Source of the DNA: Verrucomicrobia bacterium TMED44 | GTDB lineage: Bacteria > Verrucomicrobiota > Verrucomicrobiia > Opitutales > Seribacteraceae | Length of the DNA: 7,772 bases | NCBI GenBank assembly: GCA_002168015.1 | Contig: NHCX01000050.1 | Location: 7,300 to 15,071 of the forward strand | Direction of reading: 5' to 3' | Shown: positions 1 through 5,868 of the stretch, in pieces | How positions within the stretch are numbered: position 1 is the first letter of the stretch | Layout: each line of letters opens with the position of its first letter | Program-made: the position numbers and the translations under genes | The notes under the pieces: model-generated | Databases searched by the model: none | What the model saw: only the letters and a program-made list of their open reading frames with translations | What the model was told of the DNA's origin: nothing

Positions 1-141
1 CATAAAGTAGAAAAAGGTGAGACAGTCAGCAGTATTGCAAAAAAATACAAGTCCCAGATACAATGGATTATTGATGCCAATCAAATTTCCGATCCCAAAA
101 AAGTCTTTGTCGGCAAAGAGCTTTTTATTCCCCAAAAATAG
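1..141 (+). CDS. LysM-domain protein, C-terminal end (partial)
   Basis: Only the last 46 codons are present; the frame is open from base 1 and stops at TAG 139-141. The visible part is one whole LysM module. It has the opening pattern H-K-V-x-K-G-E-T-V-x-x-I-A-K-K-Y, the central N before 'QISDP', and the closing 'VGKELFIP'. LysM modules bind the glycan backbone of peptidoglycan, so the parent protein is probably exported and wall-associated. What lies upstream (signal peptide, further LysM copies, a peptidase or amidase domain) cannot be seen. The stop is only 3 bases before the parB start, so the two are very likely co-transcribed and possibly translationally coupled. Confidence 0.85.
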   Translation, partial: HKVEKGETVSSIAKKYKSQIQWIIDANQISDPKKVFVGKELFIPQK

Positions 142-144
142 ATT

Positions 145-1095
145 ATGACAAAAACAGTTTCCAGACTGGGTAGGGGGTTAGGCAGTCTTATTTCTGCCGG
201 AACTGAATCTCCACCAACCTCACAACCAAGCCCATCTCCTTCCTCAGTGAAAGAAATTACCCAGCCCCCAACCCCTGAGGCAAAAGAACCTATAAATACT
301 GGTTCCATTTCAGAATCTGAGTTACAGGAAATTTCAACCGAGCAGATTGTTCCCAATCCTTATCAACCTAGGAAGACGATAGATCCTGCATCAATCAAGG
401 AGCTTGCGGCCAGCATCGATTCGGAGGGTTTACTTCAACCTGTTGTGGTCCGTAAAATTGTCGATGATTTTCAATTGATTGCAGGTGAGCGCAGATGGCG
501 TGCCCATCAATTCCTTGGCCGTAAGAAAATACTTGCTCGGGTTATGACAACCAGTGAAATTTCTTCAGCAAGCCTGTCATTGATTGAAAATCTCCAACGA
601 GAGGGATTAAATCCGGTCGAAGAATCCATGGGGTATCATTCTTTAGTAAATGAATTTGGTCTTACCCAAGCAAAAGTTGCTGAAAGAGTTGGTAAAAGTA
701 GGTCTTACATAACAAATACAATGCGGTTCACTCAACTGGAGGAAGAACTGAAGAACTTTTTGGCGGATAAAAAAATATCTGCTGGTCATGCGAAAGTTTT
801 ACTAGGAATTAATGACCCTTCAGTTCGATTGTCAATTGGGCGAGATATTGTAAAGAATGGTTGGTCAGTAAGACGTTGCGAAGAGGAAATGAAAAAGCGA
901 CTTGGAATGGCTGCTAATATTTCTAGAAAAAATGGTTCCGTTTCTGAATTTGCACCTCTCGCACAAAAAGCAACCTCACTTTTAAACAGAAAGGTAAAAA
1001 TTCAAACTAATCTATCAGGCAAGGGTCACTTAACCATGGCATTTGAAAATGAGAATGATTTGACGAGCATTTTGAATAAATTAGGAGTTCGCTAA
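145..1095 (+). CDS. parB: ParB/Spo0J chromosome-partitioning CTPase
   Basis: This is a 316-residue ParB. It binds parS sites near the origin and, in known family members, loads and slides as a CTP-dependent clamp that works with ParA and SMC. The N-terminus carries 'LGRGLGSLI' (about 8-16), the short segment that in ParB proteins stimulates ParA. A Pro/Ser/Thr-rich linker of about 45 residues follows, longer than in Bacillus Spo0J. The ParB/Srx domain begins near residue 62, with 'NPYQPR' at 71-76, 'GERRWRA' at 115-121 and 'ENLQR' at 148-152; these CTP-binding motifs look intact. A helix-turn-helix lies at about 172-190 ('LTQAKVAERVGKSRSYI'), then 'SAGHAKVLLG' at 212-221. A C-terminal dimerisation domain ('KVKI', then 'GKG' and 'ENDL') covers about 280-316. 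The ATG at 145 is the first start after the upstream stop, and it gives the expected N-terminal motif, although there is no clear Shine-Dalgarno. No parA is visible, and I saw no parS palindrome. Confidence 0.96.
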   Translation: MTKTVSRLGRGLGSLISAGTESPPTSQPSPSPSSVKEITQPPTPEAKEPINTGSISESELQEISTEQIVPNPYQPRKTIDPASIKELAASIDSEGLLQPVVVRKIVDDFQLIAGERRWRAHQFLGRKKILARVMTTSEISSASLSLIENLQREGLNPVEESMGYHSLVNEFGLTQAKVAERVGKSRSYITNTMRFTQLEEELKNFLADKKISAGHAKVLLGINDPSVRLSIGRDIVKNGWSVRRCEEEMKKRLGMAANISRKNGSVSEFAPLAQKATSLLNRKVKIQTNLSGKGHLTMAFENENDLTSILNKLGVR

Positions 1096-1128
1096 AACGA
1101 AATTGCCTTTTGATCTCTCTTCATACAT

Positions 1129-1135
1129 AAGAGGA
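1129..1135 (+). promoter_or_regulatory. Ribosome binding site of secG
   Basis: AAGAGGA lies 8 bases before the ATG at 1144. It is one of only two clear purine-rich Shine-Dalgarno sites in the window, and it supports the chosen secG start. Confidence 0.6.
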
Positions 1136-1143
1136 TTTCGATT

Positions 1144-1578
1144 ATGACCGTATTTATTTTAACTACCCTTCTTATCTTACTCTGTTTAGTTGTTGTTATT
1201 TTGATTCTCATCCAAAGAACTTCAGGAGGTATGGGTTCTGCCCTTGGTGGTGGAGCTGCAGATCAAGTCCTCGGAGCTGGCTCAGCCGCACAACTTACAA
1301 AACTTACGGTATGGGGAATTCTCGGCTTTTTTGTGCTGGCGGTTCTTCTGTATGTTACTTACCAAGGCGAAGCCGGGGAGGTTCAAACACTGCAACGTAC
1401 CGGCTCAGAAATAAAAACCGATTCAGCTGCTACTTCATCAACTGTACCAGCAGCCCCCTCATCTATTCCTGAATCTGTGCCTCCACCCGCACCGACAACT
1501 GCTCCAGTTATACCCGGTCAGCAAGCCCCTGTCAGTATTCCGGGCTCTTTGCCTGCCGAAGGCAACCAATCAAAGTAA
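1144..1578 (+). CDS. secG: Preprotein translocase subunit SecG
   Basis: SecG is the small accessory subunit of the SecYEG channel in the inner membrane. The 144-residue product has a first hydrophobic helix at about 3-23, then the SecG signature 'LIQRTSGGMGSALGGGAADQ' (21-40) with 'VLG' after it. A short loop and a second helix at about 53-73 follow. These features match the family layout of two membrane helices joined by a Gly-rich cytoplasmic loop. After residue 75 comes a polar tail rich in Pro, Ala, Thr and Ser (about 97-140), which makes the protein longer than the roughly 110 residues of E. coli SecG. Low-complexity tails of this kind vary freely in length, and its role is unknown. The gene starts 48 bases after parB and ends 19 bases before the next gene, which also encodes an exported protein. 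Confidence 0.93.
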   Translation: MTVFILTTLLILLCLVVVILILIQRTSGGMGSALGGGAADQVLGAGSAAQLTKLTVWGILGFFVLAVLLYVTYQGEAGEVQTLQRTGSEIKTDSAATSSTVPAAPSSIPESVPPPAPTTAPVIPGQQAPVSIPGSLPAEGNQSK

Positions 1579-1597
1579 TATTTTTGGATCCTTTGAT

Positions 1598-2470
1598 GTG
1601 GGCAAAATAACCCGCTGGATTTTTCTTTTCCTAGGTTCATCACTAGTTTTTTCTTTTGCTTCCGTCCGTTTTCCTGCCCGAGGATTTGCAAAGATTTTAT
1701 CAGACGAAGCTGCCCAGCAGAGATTGTCAGATTACCGGAGTTTCATTCTTCAGGATTCTAATCAAAGCTCTTTTCATCGTGGGTTTGCCATGAACTTTAA
1801 ACTTCGTCATATGCCACGAAGGGGAAGTGAAAGGGTGCGTACTGGAACTCTGCTGGGACCATATCTTGGAAGCGGGGTTACGCGGTTGTTACTAAAGTCA
1901 GACTCAGGAAATAAAAAAAATGAATATTTTTTATTTCAAAACGGACAGACTCCGAAAATTTGGAAATCAAATTTTGGAGACATACAGGCAAAAGTAATTA
2001 CGCAAACTCAATCCTTAGAGCCATTGGTGCTGGGTATGAATCAAACCGCATTTGATTTACTAATGCCCTTTATCTTTTGGCAGGCAGAATACGAGATGTC
2101 TGGAAAAGTGGCCGGACGACCGGCCCATTTATTCTCTTTTAAATGCCCAGTTTGGATGACCGAGAAAAAACCAAATTGGCACAAAATTACTTTGGCGTTG
2201 GATGATGCATATGATGCCCCGCTTAGAGTTGAAATTTTGGGTGTAGATCAAGTCCCGGAAAGAACTCTGATTTTAAGAAGTTTTAAAAAATTACAGGATC
2301 AATGGATTGTTAAGGAAATAGATTGCCGAGATCGCCAAACTCGTTCAGTGACCCGTATGCAAATTACTTCCTCTGCTCTTGGCCTTGATTTTGATTCATC
2401 TGTATTCTTACCATCGGGATTATCTCAAAGCGTGCAGATTGATCCTAAATTATTTAATTCTACGGATTAA
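1598..2470 (+). CDS. LolA-like exported protein (outer-membrane lipoprotein-sorting type)
   Basis: The product is 290 residues. Start choice: GTG at 1598 is the only start that keeps the N-terminal signal sequence (K/R near residues 3-6, hydrophobic core 7-20). The overlapping ATG at 1596 is in another frame and stops after four codons; the next in-frame Met is residue 64. The mature part fits the LolA/LppX fold class of 'outer membrane lipoprotein-sorting' proteins, a half-barrel that holds lipid chains. Visible pieces are the alternating strands at 61-115, 'KVAGRPAHLFSF' (about 170-181, the usual V-x-G-R-x-x-x-x strand), 'APLRVEI' (207-213), 'LILRSFKKLQDQWIVKEI' (224-241) and a closing segment near 255-272. 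It probably acts in the periplasm on lipid or lipoprotein cargo, but its substrate cannot be told from sequence. It sits 19 bases after secG and is likely co-transcribed. Family assignment is by pattern recognition only. A run of eight A at 1913-1920 lies inside the gene, but the frame reads through. Confidence 0.7.
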   Translation: MGKITRWIFLFLGSSLVFSFASVRFPARGFAKILSDEAAQQRLSDYRSFILQDSNQSSFHRGFAMNFKLRHMPRRGSERVRTGTLLGPYLGSGVTRLLLKSDSGNKKNEYFLFQNGQTPKIWKSNFGDIQAKVITQTQSLEPLVLGMNQTAFDLLMPFIFWQAEYEMSGKVAGRPAHLFSFKCPVWMTEKKPNWHKITLALDDAYDAPLRVEILGVDQVPERTLILRSFKKLQDQWIVKEIDCRDRQTRSVTRMQITSSALGLDFDSSVFLPSGLSQSVQIDPKLFNSTD

Positions 2471-2524
2471 ATTATTCTTTGGTCTTGCTTGGTAATCGGT
2501 TTTTTCTAGCTTTTAAACTTTTCA

Positions 2525-3718
2525 ATGAATTCAAAAAATTACTTATCTCCTTGGGCGATGAATGTCTCTCCATCCCCAACCCTTGCCGTTGATGCCAAAG
2601 CCAAAGCCTTAAAAGCTGCTGGGGAGGATGTTTGTGGTTTCGGAGCCGGCGAACCGGATTTCGATACTCCGGAGTTTATCAAGCAAGCCGGTACCCAAGC
2701 TTTAGCAGATGGTAAGACTAAGTATGCACCCGCAGGAGGAATTCCTGAGTTGCGCCAAGCATTAGCTGAACAATATCAAGAGCATGGCGTCATAGCCGAA
2801 GCAAACCCCGCCCAAGTGATTGTTAGTCCGGGGGGTAAATATTCTTGTTACCTTGCCATTTTGGCGACCTGTGGTCCTGGCGATGAGGTTATAATCCCTG
2901 CACCTTATTGGGTTAGCTACCCCGAGATGGTCAAATTAGCCGGTGCTACGCCTAAAGTTATTCTGGCAGGAGATGACCAAGGGTTCAAAATTTCTGCTGA
3001 TCAAATTGAAGAATCTCTTTCACCTGCTACCAAGTTAATTATTCTAAATAGCCCATCTAACCCGACTGGCTGTTTATATGAACGGGAGGAAATGGAACAG
3101 ATCGTAGATCTTGCCTGCAGAAAAGATTTGTTGATTATGTCAGATGAAATTTACGAGTATTTATTATATGATGGATCGATCCATTATCGCCCGGCAAGTT
3201 TTTCGGAAGAGGCGGCCGAACGGGTAATCACCGTTTCAGGATTCAGTAAAACATTTTCAATGACCGGATGGCGTTTGGGGACCCTGGTTGCAAATCCGGC
3301 AATTTCCAAAGCAGTGGCCTCCCTACAGAGTCAAACCACTTCAAATGCGACTACTTTTGCACAGTATGGGGCATTGGCTGCTGTACAAAACTGGTCTCAG
3401 GCCATGGATGCAGTCAATGAGATGCTAGTTCACTTTGACCGTAGAAGATTAAAGCTATTTGACGGGTTGAACGCAATTGAGGGAGTGTCGTGCCTACGAT
3501 CTCAGGGTGCATTTTATTTATTTCCTAAAATTTCAGGTCTTGGAATGGGTTCGGAAGAATTTTCCAATCAATTACTCGAAAAAGAGAAAGTAGCAGTGGT
3601 TTCAGGACATGCATTTGGTGCTGAAGGATATGTTCGATTAAGTTACGCCACCGCCGATGAGATTATTGATAAAGGTTTGGATAGACTTCATGAATTTTGT
3701 TCAAATTTTGAATTTTGA
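2525..3718 (+). CDS. PLP-dependent aspartate aminotransferase, class I (subgroup Ib)
   Basis: This is a 397-residue, full-length fold-type I aminotransferase, closest by eye to the Thermus/Rhizobium AspAT subgroup Ib. It moves an amino group between aspartate and 2-oxoglutarate using pyridoxal phosphate in the cytoplasm. Landmarks in order are '[12 protein letters not shown]' (40-51), '[15 protein letters not shown]' (63-77), the phosphate-loop 'SPGGK' (101-105), 'PYWVSYPEM' (127-135) with the ring-stacking Trp129, and 'NSPSNPTG' (175-182). They continue with '[12 protein letters not shown]' (206-217; Asp207 pairs with the PLP ring nitrogen), '[15 protein letters not shown]' (238-252) with the Schiff-base Lys242, and 'GYVRLSYA' (368-375) with the substrate-carboxylate Arg371. 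All key residues are present. Some subgroup Ib enzymes also transaminate prephenate to arogenate, and the sequence alone does not separate the two activities. The segment after GGK ('YSCYLAI') differs from the common 'QALFNA'. It starts 54 bases after the LolA-like gene, and no obvious Shine-Dalgarno is seen. Confidence 0.92.
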   Translation: MNSKNYLSPWAMNVSPSPTLAVDAKAKALKAAGEDVCGFGAGEPDFDTPEFIKQAGTQALADGKTKYAPAGGIPELRQALAEQYQEHGVIAEANPAQVIVSPGGKYSCYLAILATCGPGDEVIIPAPYWVSYPEMVKLAGATPKVILAGDDQGFKISADQIEESLSPATKLIILNSPSNPTGCLYEREEMEQIVDLACRKDLLIMSDEIYEYLLYDGSIHYRPASFSEEAAERVITVSGFSKTFSMTGWRLGTLVANPAISKAVASLQSQTTSNATTFAQYGALAAVQNWSQAMDAVNEMLVHFDRRRLKLFDGLNAIEGVSCLRSQGAFYLFPKISGLGMGSEEFSNQLLEKEKVAVVSGHAFGAEGYVRLSYATADEIIDKGLDRLHEFCSNFEF

Positions 3719-3737
3719 GTAACGATTCATTTACGGG

Positions 3738-3743
3738 TTGACT
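3738..3743 (+). promoter_or_regulatory. Possible -35 element before the barrel-like gene
   Basis: TTGACT matches five of six bases of the sigma-70 -35 consensus, in the 58-base gap between the aminotransferase and the next gene. No good -10 lies at 16-18 bases. AATAAT at 3767-3772 matches five of six but is 23 bases away and almost touches the start codon. It may mark a separate promoter for the two exported-protein genes, but support is weak. Confidence 0.22.
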
Positions 3744-3776
3744 AAACAAAACTTCACTTAAAGATGAATAATTCTT

Positions 3777-4772
3777 ATGAAAGTATTTAATTCTCTTATT
3801 CTAATTCTTATATTTACAAAGGGGGTATTGGGTAATCCAGGAGTTGGCAATAATCACGGTGCACCTGGTGATGCTGATGGATTTCGCCAGATAACGAGTC
3901 CTTCGTATCACGCAAGTCAAAACCCTGGTGAACCATTTCATCATGGTCCTGGGGATATTAAAGCAGGTTGGCGAAAGGGGCTTACACCAGGATATTATCT
4001 GGGCTTTCGTGCTTTAGCAGATGAGATGAGAGACCTTAGAAGACCTTCAGATATCCCAGTAACTGATGGATTTCTAAAAACCCTTTATGTTGATTTTCAT
4101 TTTATGAATCAGGAATTTAACGGGGGCTTCTTCACTGAAAATGTAGATTCTTCAGCCTATGATGAGCCCATTGAAAACGATCTTTACGGATTTACCTTAG
4201 GCTTTGGACTGGGTGACAATCCAAATTTGCAGGTACGGATTCCCATCTCTGCCTCCCGTTTTGAAGTCGGTGATTTGGAAGACACGGGTATCTCATCAGG
4301 CATTGAATTATTTCCTAATTTTAGAATTAATGACTATGTGGCATGGGGTGTAAATATTGCTTACATCGAATCCAAAAGTGACTTTCCAATCTTTGATGAA
4401 TCGATGGCCAGTGTGTCCTTTGAAGCAATGGCTGAGTCAAGTACTGCTTACGGTATGAACTGGTCCGGGCGATTGTCGATCGGACATTATTATCCAAGCA
4501 ATGATACGAATGATCAATCATTTTGGCTTTATCGCGGAGCAATGGCTTTACATTATCATTTGCACAATAACTTTACACTTTTACCTTTCCTTCGCCTTAA
4601 TTATTCGAATGGAGATGTATTAACTGATGAACTCTGGGTTGAGTATGGAAGTGAATTTATTTTTATGCCTAACGCACCGTGGAACTTCAGTCTTGGAATT
4701 GCTGGGGTAGGCGGACACGATGTTATAGAAGAGGGTATGGAATTCTACTTCTCCACTAAGAAAAACTTCTAA
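3777..4772 (+). CDS. Exported beta-strand-rich protein, possible outer-membrane barrel, unknown function
   Basis: I do not recognise this 331-residue protein. It opens with a signal peptide (Lys2, hydrophobic core about 6-14, probable cleavage after 'GVLG' near residue 19). A Gly/Pro/His/Asn-rich, probably flexible stretch (20-62) follows, then a short charged segment 'ALADEMRDLRRPSD' (79-92). From about residue 100 to the end there are some eleven amphipathic beta-strand-like segments with many aromatic residues. Examples are 'LYVDFHFMN', 'LYGFTLGFGLG', 'LQVRIPIS', 'AWGVNIAYI', 'RLSIGHYY', 'AMALHYHL', 'LLPFLRLNY' and 'SEFIFM'. The chain ends in Phe, as BAM-folded outer-membrane proteins usually do. 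This supports, but does not prove, a small outer-membrane barrel. The ATG at 3777 gives the signal peptide, while an ATG at 3764 is in another frame and stops quickly. The lipoprotein gene starts 19 bases downstream, so the two probably form a unit. Confidence 0.68.
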   Translation: MKVFNSLILILIFTKGVLGNPGVGNNHGAPGDADGFRQITSPSYHASQNPGEPFHHGPGDIKAGWRKGLTPGYYLGFRALADEMRDLRRPSDIPVTDGFLKTLYVDFHFMNQEFNGGFFTENVDSSAYDEPIENDLYGFTLGFGLGDNPNLQVRIPISASRFEVGDLEDTGISSGIELFPNFRINDYVAWGVNIAYIESKSDFPIFDESMASVSFEAMAESSTAYGMNWSGRLSIGHYYPSNDTNDQSFWLYRGAMALHYHLHNNFTLLPFLRLNYSNGDVLTDELWVEYGSEFIFMPNAPWNFSLGIAGVGGHDVIEEGMEFYFSTKKNF

Positions 4773-4791
4773 TTTTTAGTCTCCTTTTACC

Positions 4792-5484
4792 ATGAAATCA
4801 CTTATCCAACTTATCCTAGCTTTTTCTTTCGCTGGTTTTTCATCCTGCACAAGGACTGCAAATAAAACTGGGCCACTCGTTCCTTATCCTGAAGTTACCG
4901 CTGATATTGAGATTGGCGATGAGGTCAGGGGGGAAGGTACCCGGGCTGAGTTGCTTGGTTTTATACGTTGGGGAGACCCCGGACGTGCCACCTTCACTGC
5001 CCGCAGGCAAGAGCATGATTTAGGAGGTGCCGTAGTAAAACAATCCATGCAGTCTGCAGTATACGATGCACTAGAAGGCGAACCTGACCATTTCATTGTC
5101 GATCCACACTTTCACACAGTCGAGCATAATTTCCTCGTTTTTAAGACTGCGAATACATCTGTGGTTGGCCGCAAAGCAAGGCACGACAACTACCGTCAGG
5201 TAAAAAAATATAACTCCGATGAAACTGAAACTTTGCTATTAGAAAAATCACCACAGACTATCACGATTGATAGAAATGGTCGCGAAGCTACAAAACTTGT
5301 CACCTCTGGAAATATAACCCCTTTTGTTACTGATTCTGTTCAAGTATTTGACACTTCTGCAGGTGTCAAAATGATAGATGCTGATATTCCTGAAGATAGG
5401 AATGCTGCTCCACTACAAGGTTCTATTCAGGAACTTGAGTCAAAACTACAAGAACTTAATCGTCGGATAAATTCTCTGAAGTAA
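4792..5484 (+). CDS. Putative lipoprotein with C-terminal coiled coil, unknown function
   Basis: This is a 230-residue exported protein. The first 19 residues form a short signal peptide ending in 'GFSSC'. Cys19 is the probable lipidation site, with a slightly unusual lipobox (Phe where Leu is common). The next part contains 'TADIEIGDEVRGEG' (36-49), 'LLGFIRWGDPG' (54-64), 'SAVYDAL' (88-94), 'DHFIVDPHF' (99-107) and 'VFKTANTSVVGRKA' (116-129). The layout 'sequence G-E/T, LLG...GD, A...A, D.. VDP, V.G.KA' resembles small TRL-like or DUF6567-like envelope lipoproteins, but this is a loose resemblance and not a family call. Residues 150-205 are polar and feature-poor. Residues about 208-229 ('SIQELESKLQELNRRINSL') show heptad Leu/Ile spacing typical of a coiled coil, suggesting oligomerisation or binding to another envelope protein. 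It lies 19 bases after the barrel-like gene and converges with the glutaredoxin gene 24 bases away. Confidence 0.7.
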   Translation: MKSLIQLILAFSFAGFSSCTRTANKTGPLVPYPEVTADIEIGDEVRGEGTRAELLGFIRWGDPGRATFTARRQEHDLGGAVVKQSMQSAVYDALEGEPDHFIVDPHFHTVEHNFLVFKTANTSVVGRKARHDNYRQVKKYNSDETETLLLEKSPQTITIDRNGREATKLVTSGNITPFVTDSVQVFDTSAGVKMIDADIPEDRNAAPLQGSIQELESKLQELNRRINSLK

Positions 5485-5508
5485 AAATCTTTCGATTTCA
5501 TCTAGGGT

Positions 5509-5775
5509 TCAGGCTAATCCCAATTTATTAGCCTCTTGAGGATTTTTAAACATCGCTGTTTCGAATTCTTCAATATCAAAATCAGCCACTACAAAATCAC
5601 CATTCTGAAGTGTAGGTGTTTTGCTTTGACCACTAGCTTCGATTAGCTCTGGCATTCTTGTGGGTTCAGTTCTTACATCAATAATTTCAAAATCAACTGC
5701 TTTTGTTTTAAAATATTCGAGGGCCTCGATACACCATGGGCATCCTTGTTTTACAAATAATTTTGGCTTTGTCAT
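5509..5775 (-). CDS. Glutaredoxin-family thiol oxidoreductase
   Basis: This 88-residue protein has a single thioredoxin-fold glutaredoxin domain. It reduces disulfides or glutathione mixed disulfides in the cytoplasm. Strand 'KLFVKQG' leads to the dithiol active site C12-P-W-C15. A helix and strand 'VDFEIIDV' (27-34) follow, then the cis-Pro loop 'TPT' (53-55), strand 'GDFVVADFD' (59-67) and a closing acidic helix. Length and order are normal for small bacterial glutaredoxins or NrdH-like proteins. CPWC differs from the common CPYC and does not decide the electron donor. The start ATG (5775-5773 on the plus-strand numbering) has no clear Shine-Dalgarno; no alternative start fits, because the first strand begins at residue 5. 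It runs opposite to its neighbours, converging on the lipoprotein gene and diverging from uvrA. Confidence 0.88.
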   Translation of the reverse strand: MTKPKLFVKQGCPWCIEALEYFKTKAVDFEIIDVRTEPTRMPELIEASGQSKTPTLQNGDFVVADFDIEEFETAMFKNPQEANKLGLA

Positions 5776-5830
5776 TAATTGATTAAATGACTTTAGCTCG
5801 GTGTGAGCAATTTCATTTCCTAAGATATTG

Positions 5831-5851
5831 GCACAGTCTTACATTTTGTGC
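5831..5851. promoter_or_regulatory. Inverted repeat in the glutaredoxin-uvrA divergent gap (possible operator)
   Basis: GCACA at 5831-5835 and TGTGC at 5847-5851 form a perfect 5-base inverted repeat with an 11-base spacer. It lies in the 93-base gap between the divergent genes, just before the uvrA ribosome binding site. The half-sites are about one and a half helical turns apart, centre to centre. A role as a repressor site is a guess, and a 5-base match can arise by chance. Confidence 0.2.
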
Positions 5852-5856
5852 ATTAA

Positions 5857-5863
5857 TGAGGAG
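5857..5863 (+). promoter_or_regulatory. Ribosome binding site of uvrA
   Basis: TGAGGAG ends 5 bases before the ATG at 5869. This is the strongest Shine-Dalgarno in the window and fixes the uvrA start over the out-of-frame ATG at 5856. Confidence 0.7.
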
Positions 5864-5868
5864 ACTAC

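Noticed and set aside
81..356. Minus-strand open frame across the LysM/parB junction
   Set aside because: It is antisense to two clear genes and has no family-like features.
1103..1131. TTGCCT / CATAAG promoter-like pair before secG
   Set aside because: The spacing is 17, but transcription would start after the secG ribosome binding site at 1129-1135, so it cannot drive the gene as drawn.
1913..1920. Run of eight A in the LolA-like gene as a possible frameshift or slippage site
   Set aside because: The frame continues with sensible LolA-like strands on both sides, so nothing suggests a break.
5485..5498. AAATC-TTTC-GATTT hairpin between the convergent lipoprotein and glutaredoxin genes
   Set aside because: The stem is five pairs with a single G-C pair and has no proper U-tract, which is too weak to call a terminator.
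5775..5786. TTAAT-TG-ATTAA near-palindrome at the glutaredoxin start
   Set aside because: It is short and pure A/T apart from the centre; such matches are expected by chance in AT-rich gaps.
5828..5856. TTGGCA / CATTAA promoter-like pair before uvrA
   Set aside because: The -10 match is poor, and the start point would fall at or past the ribosome binding site at 5857-5863.
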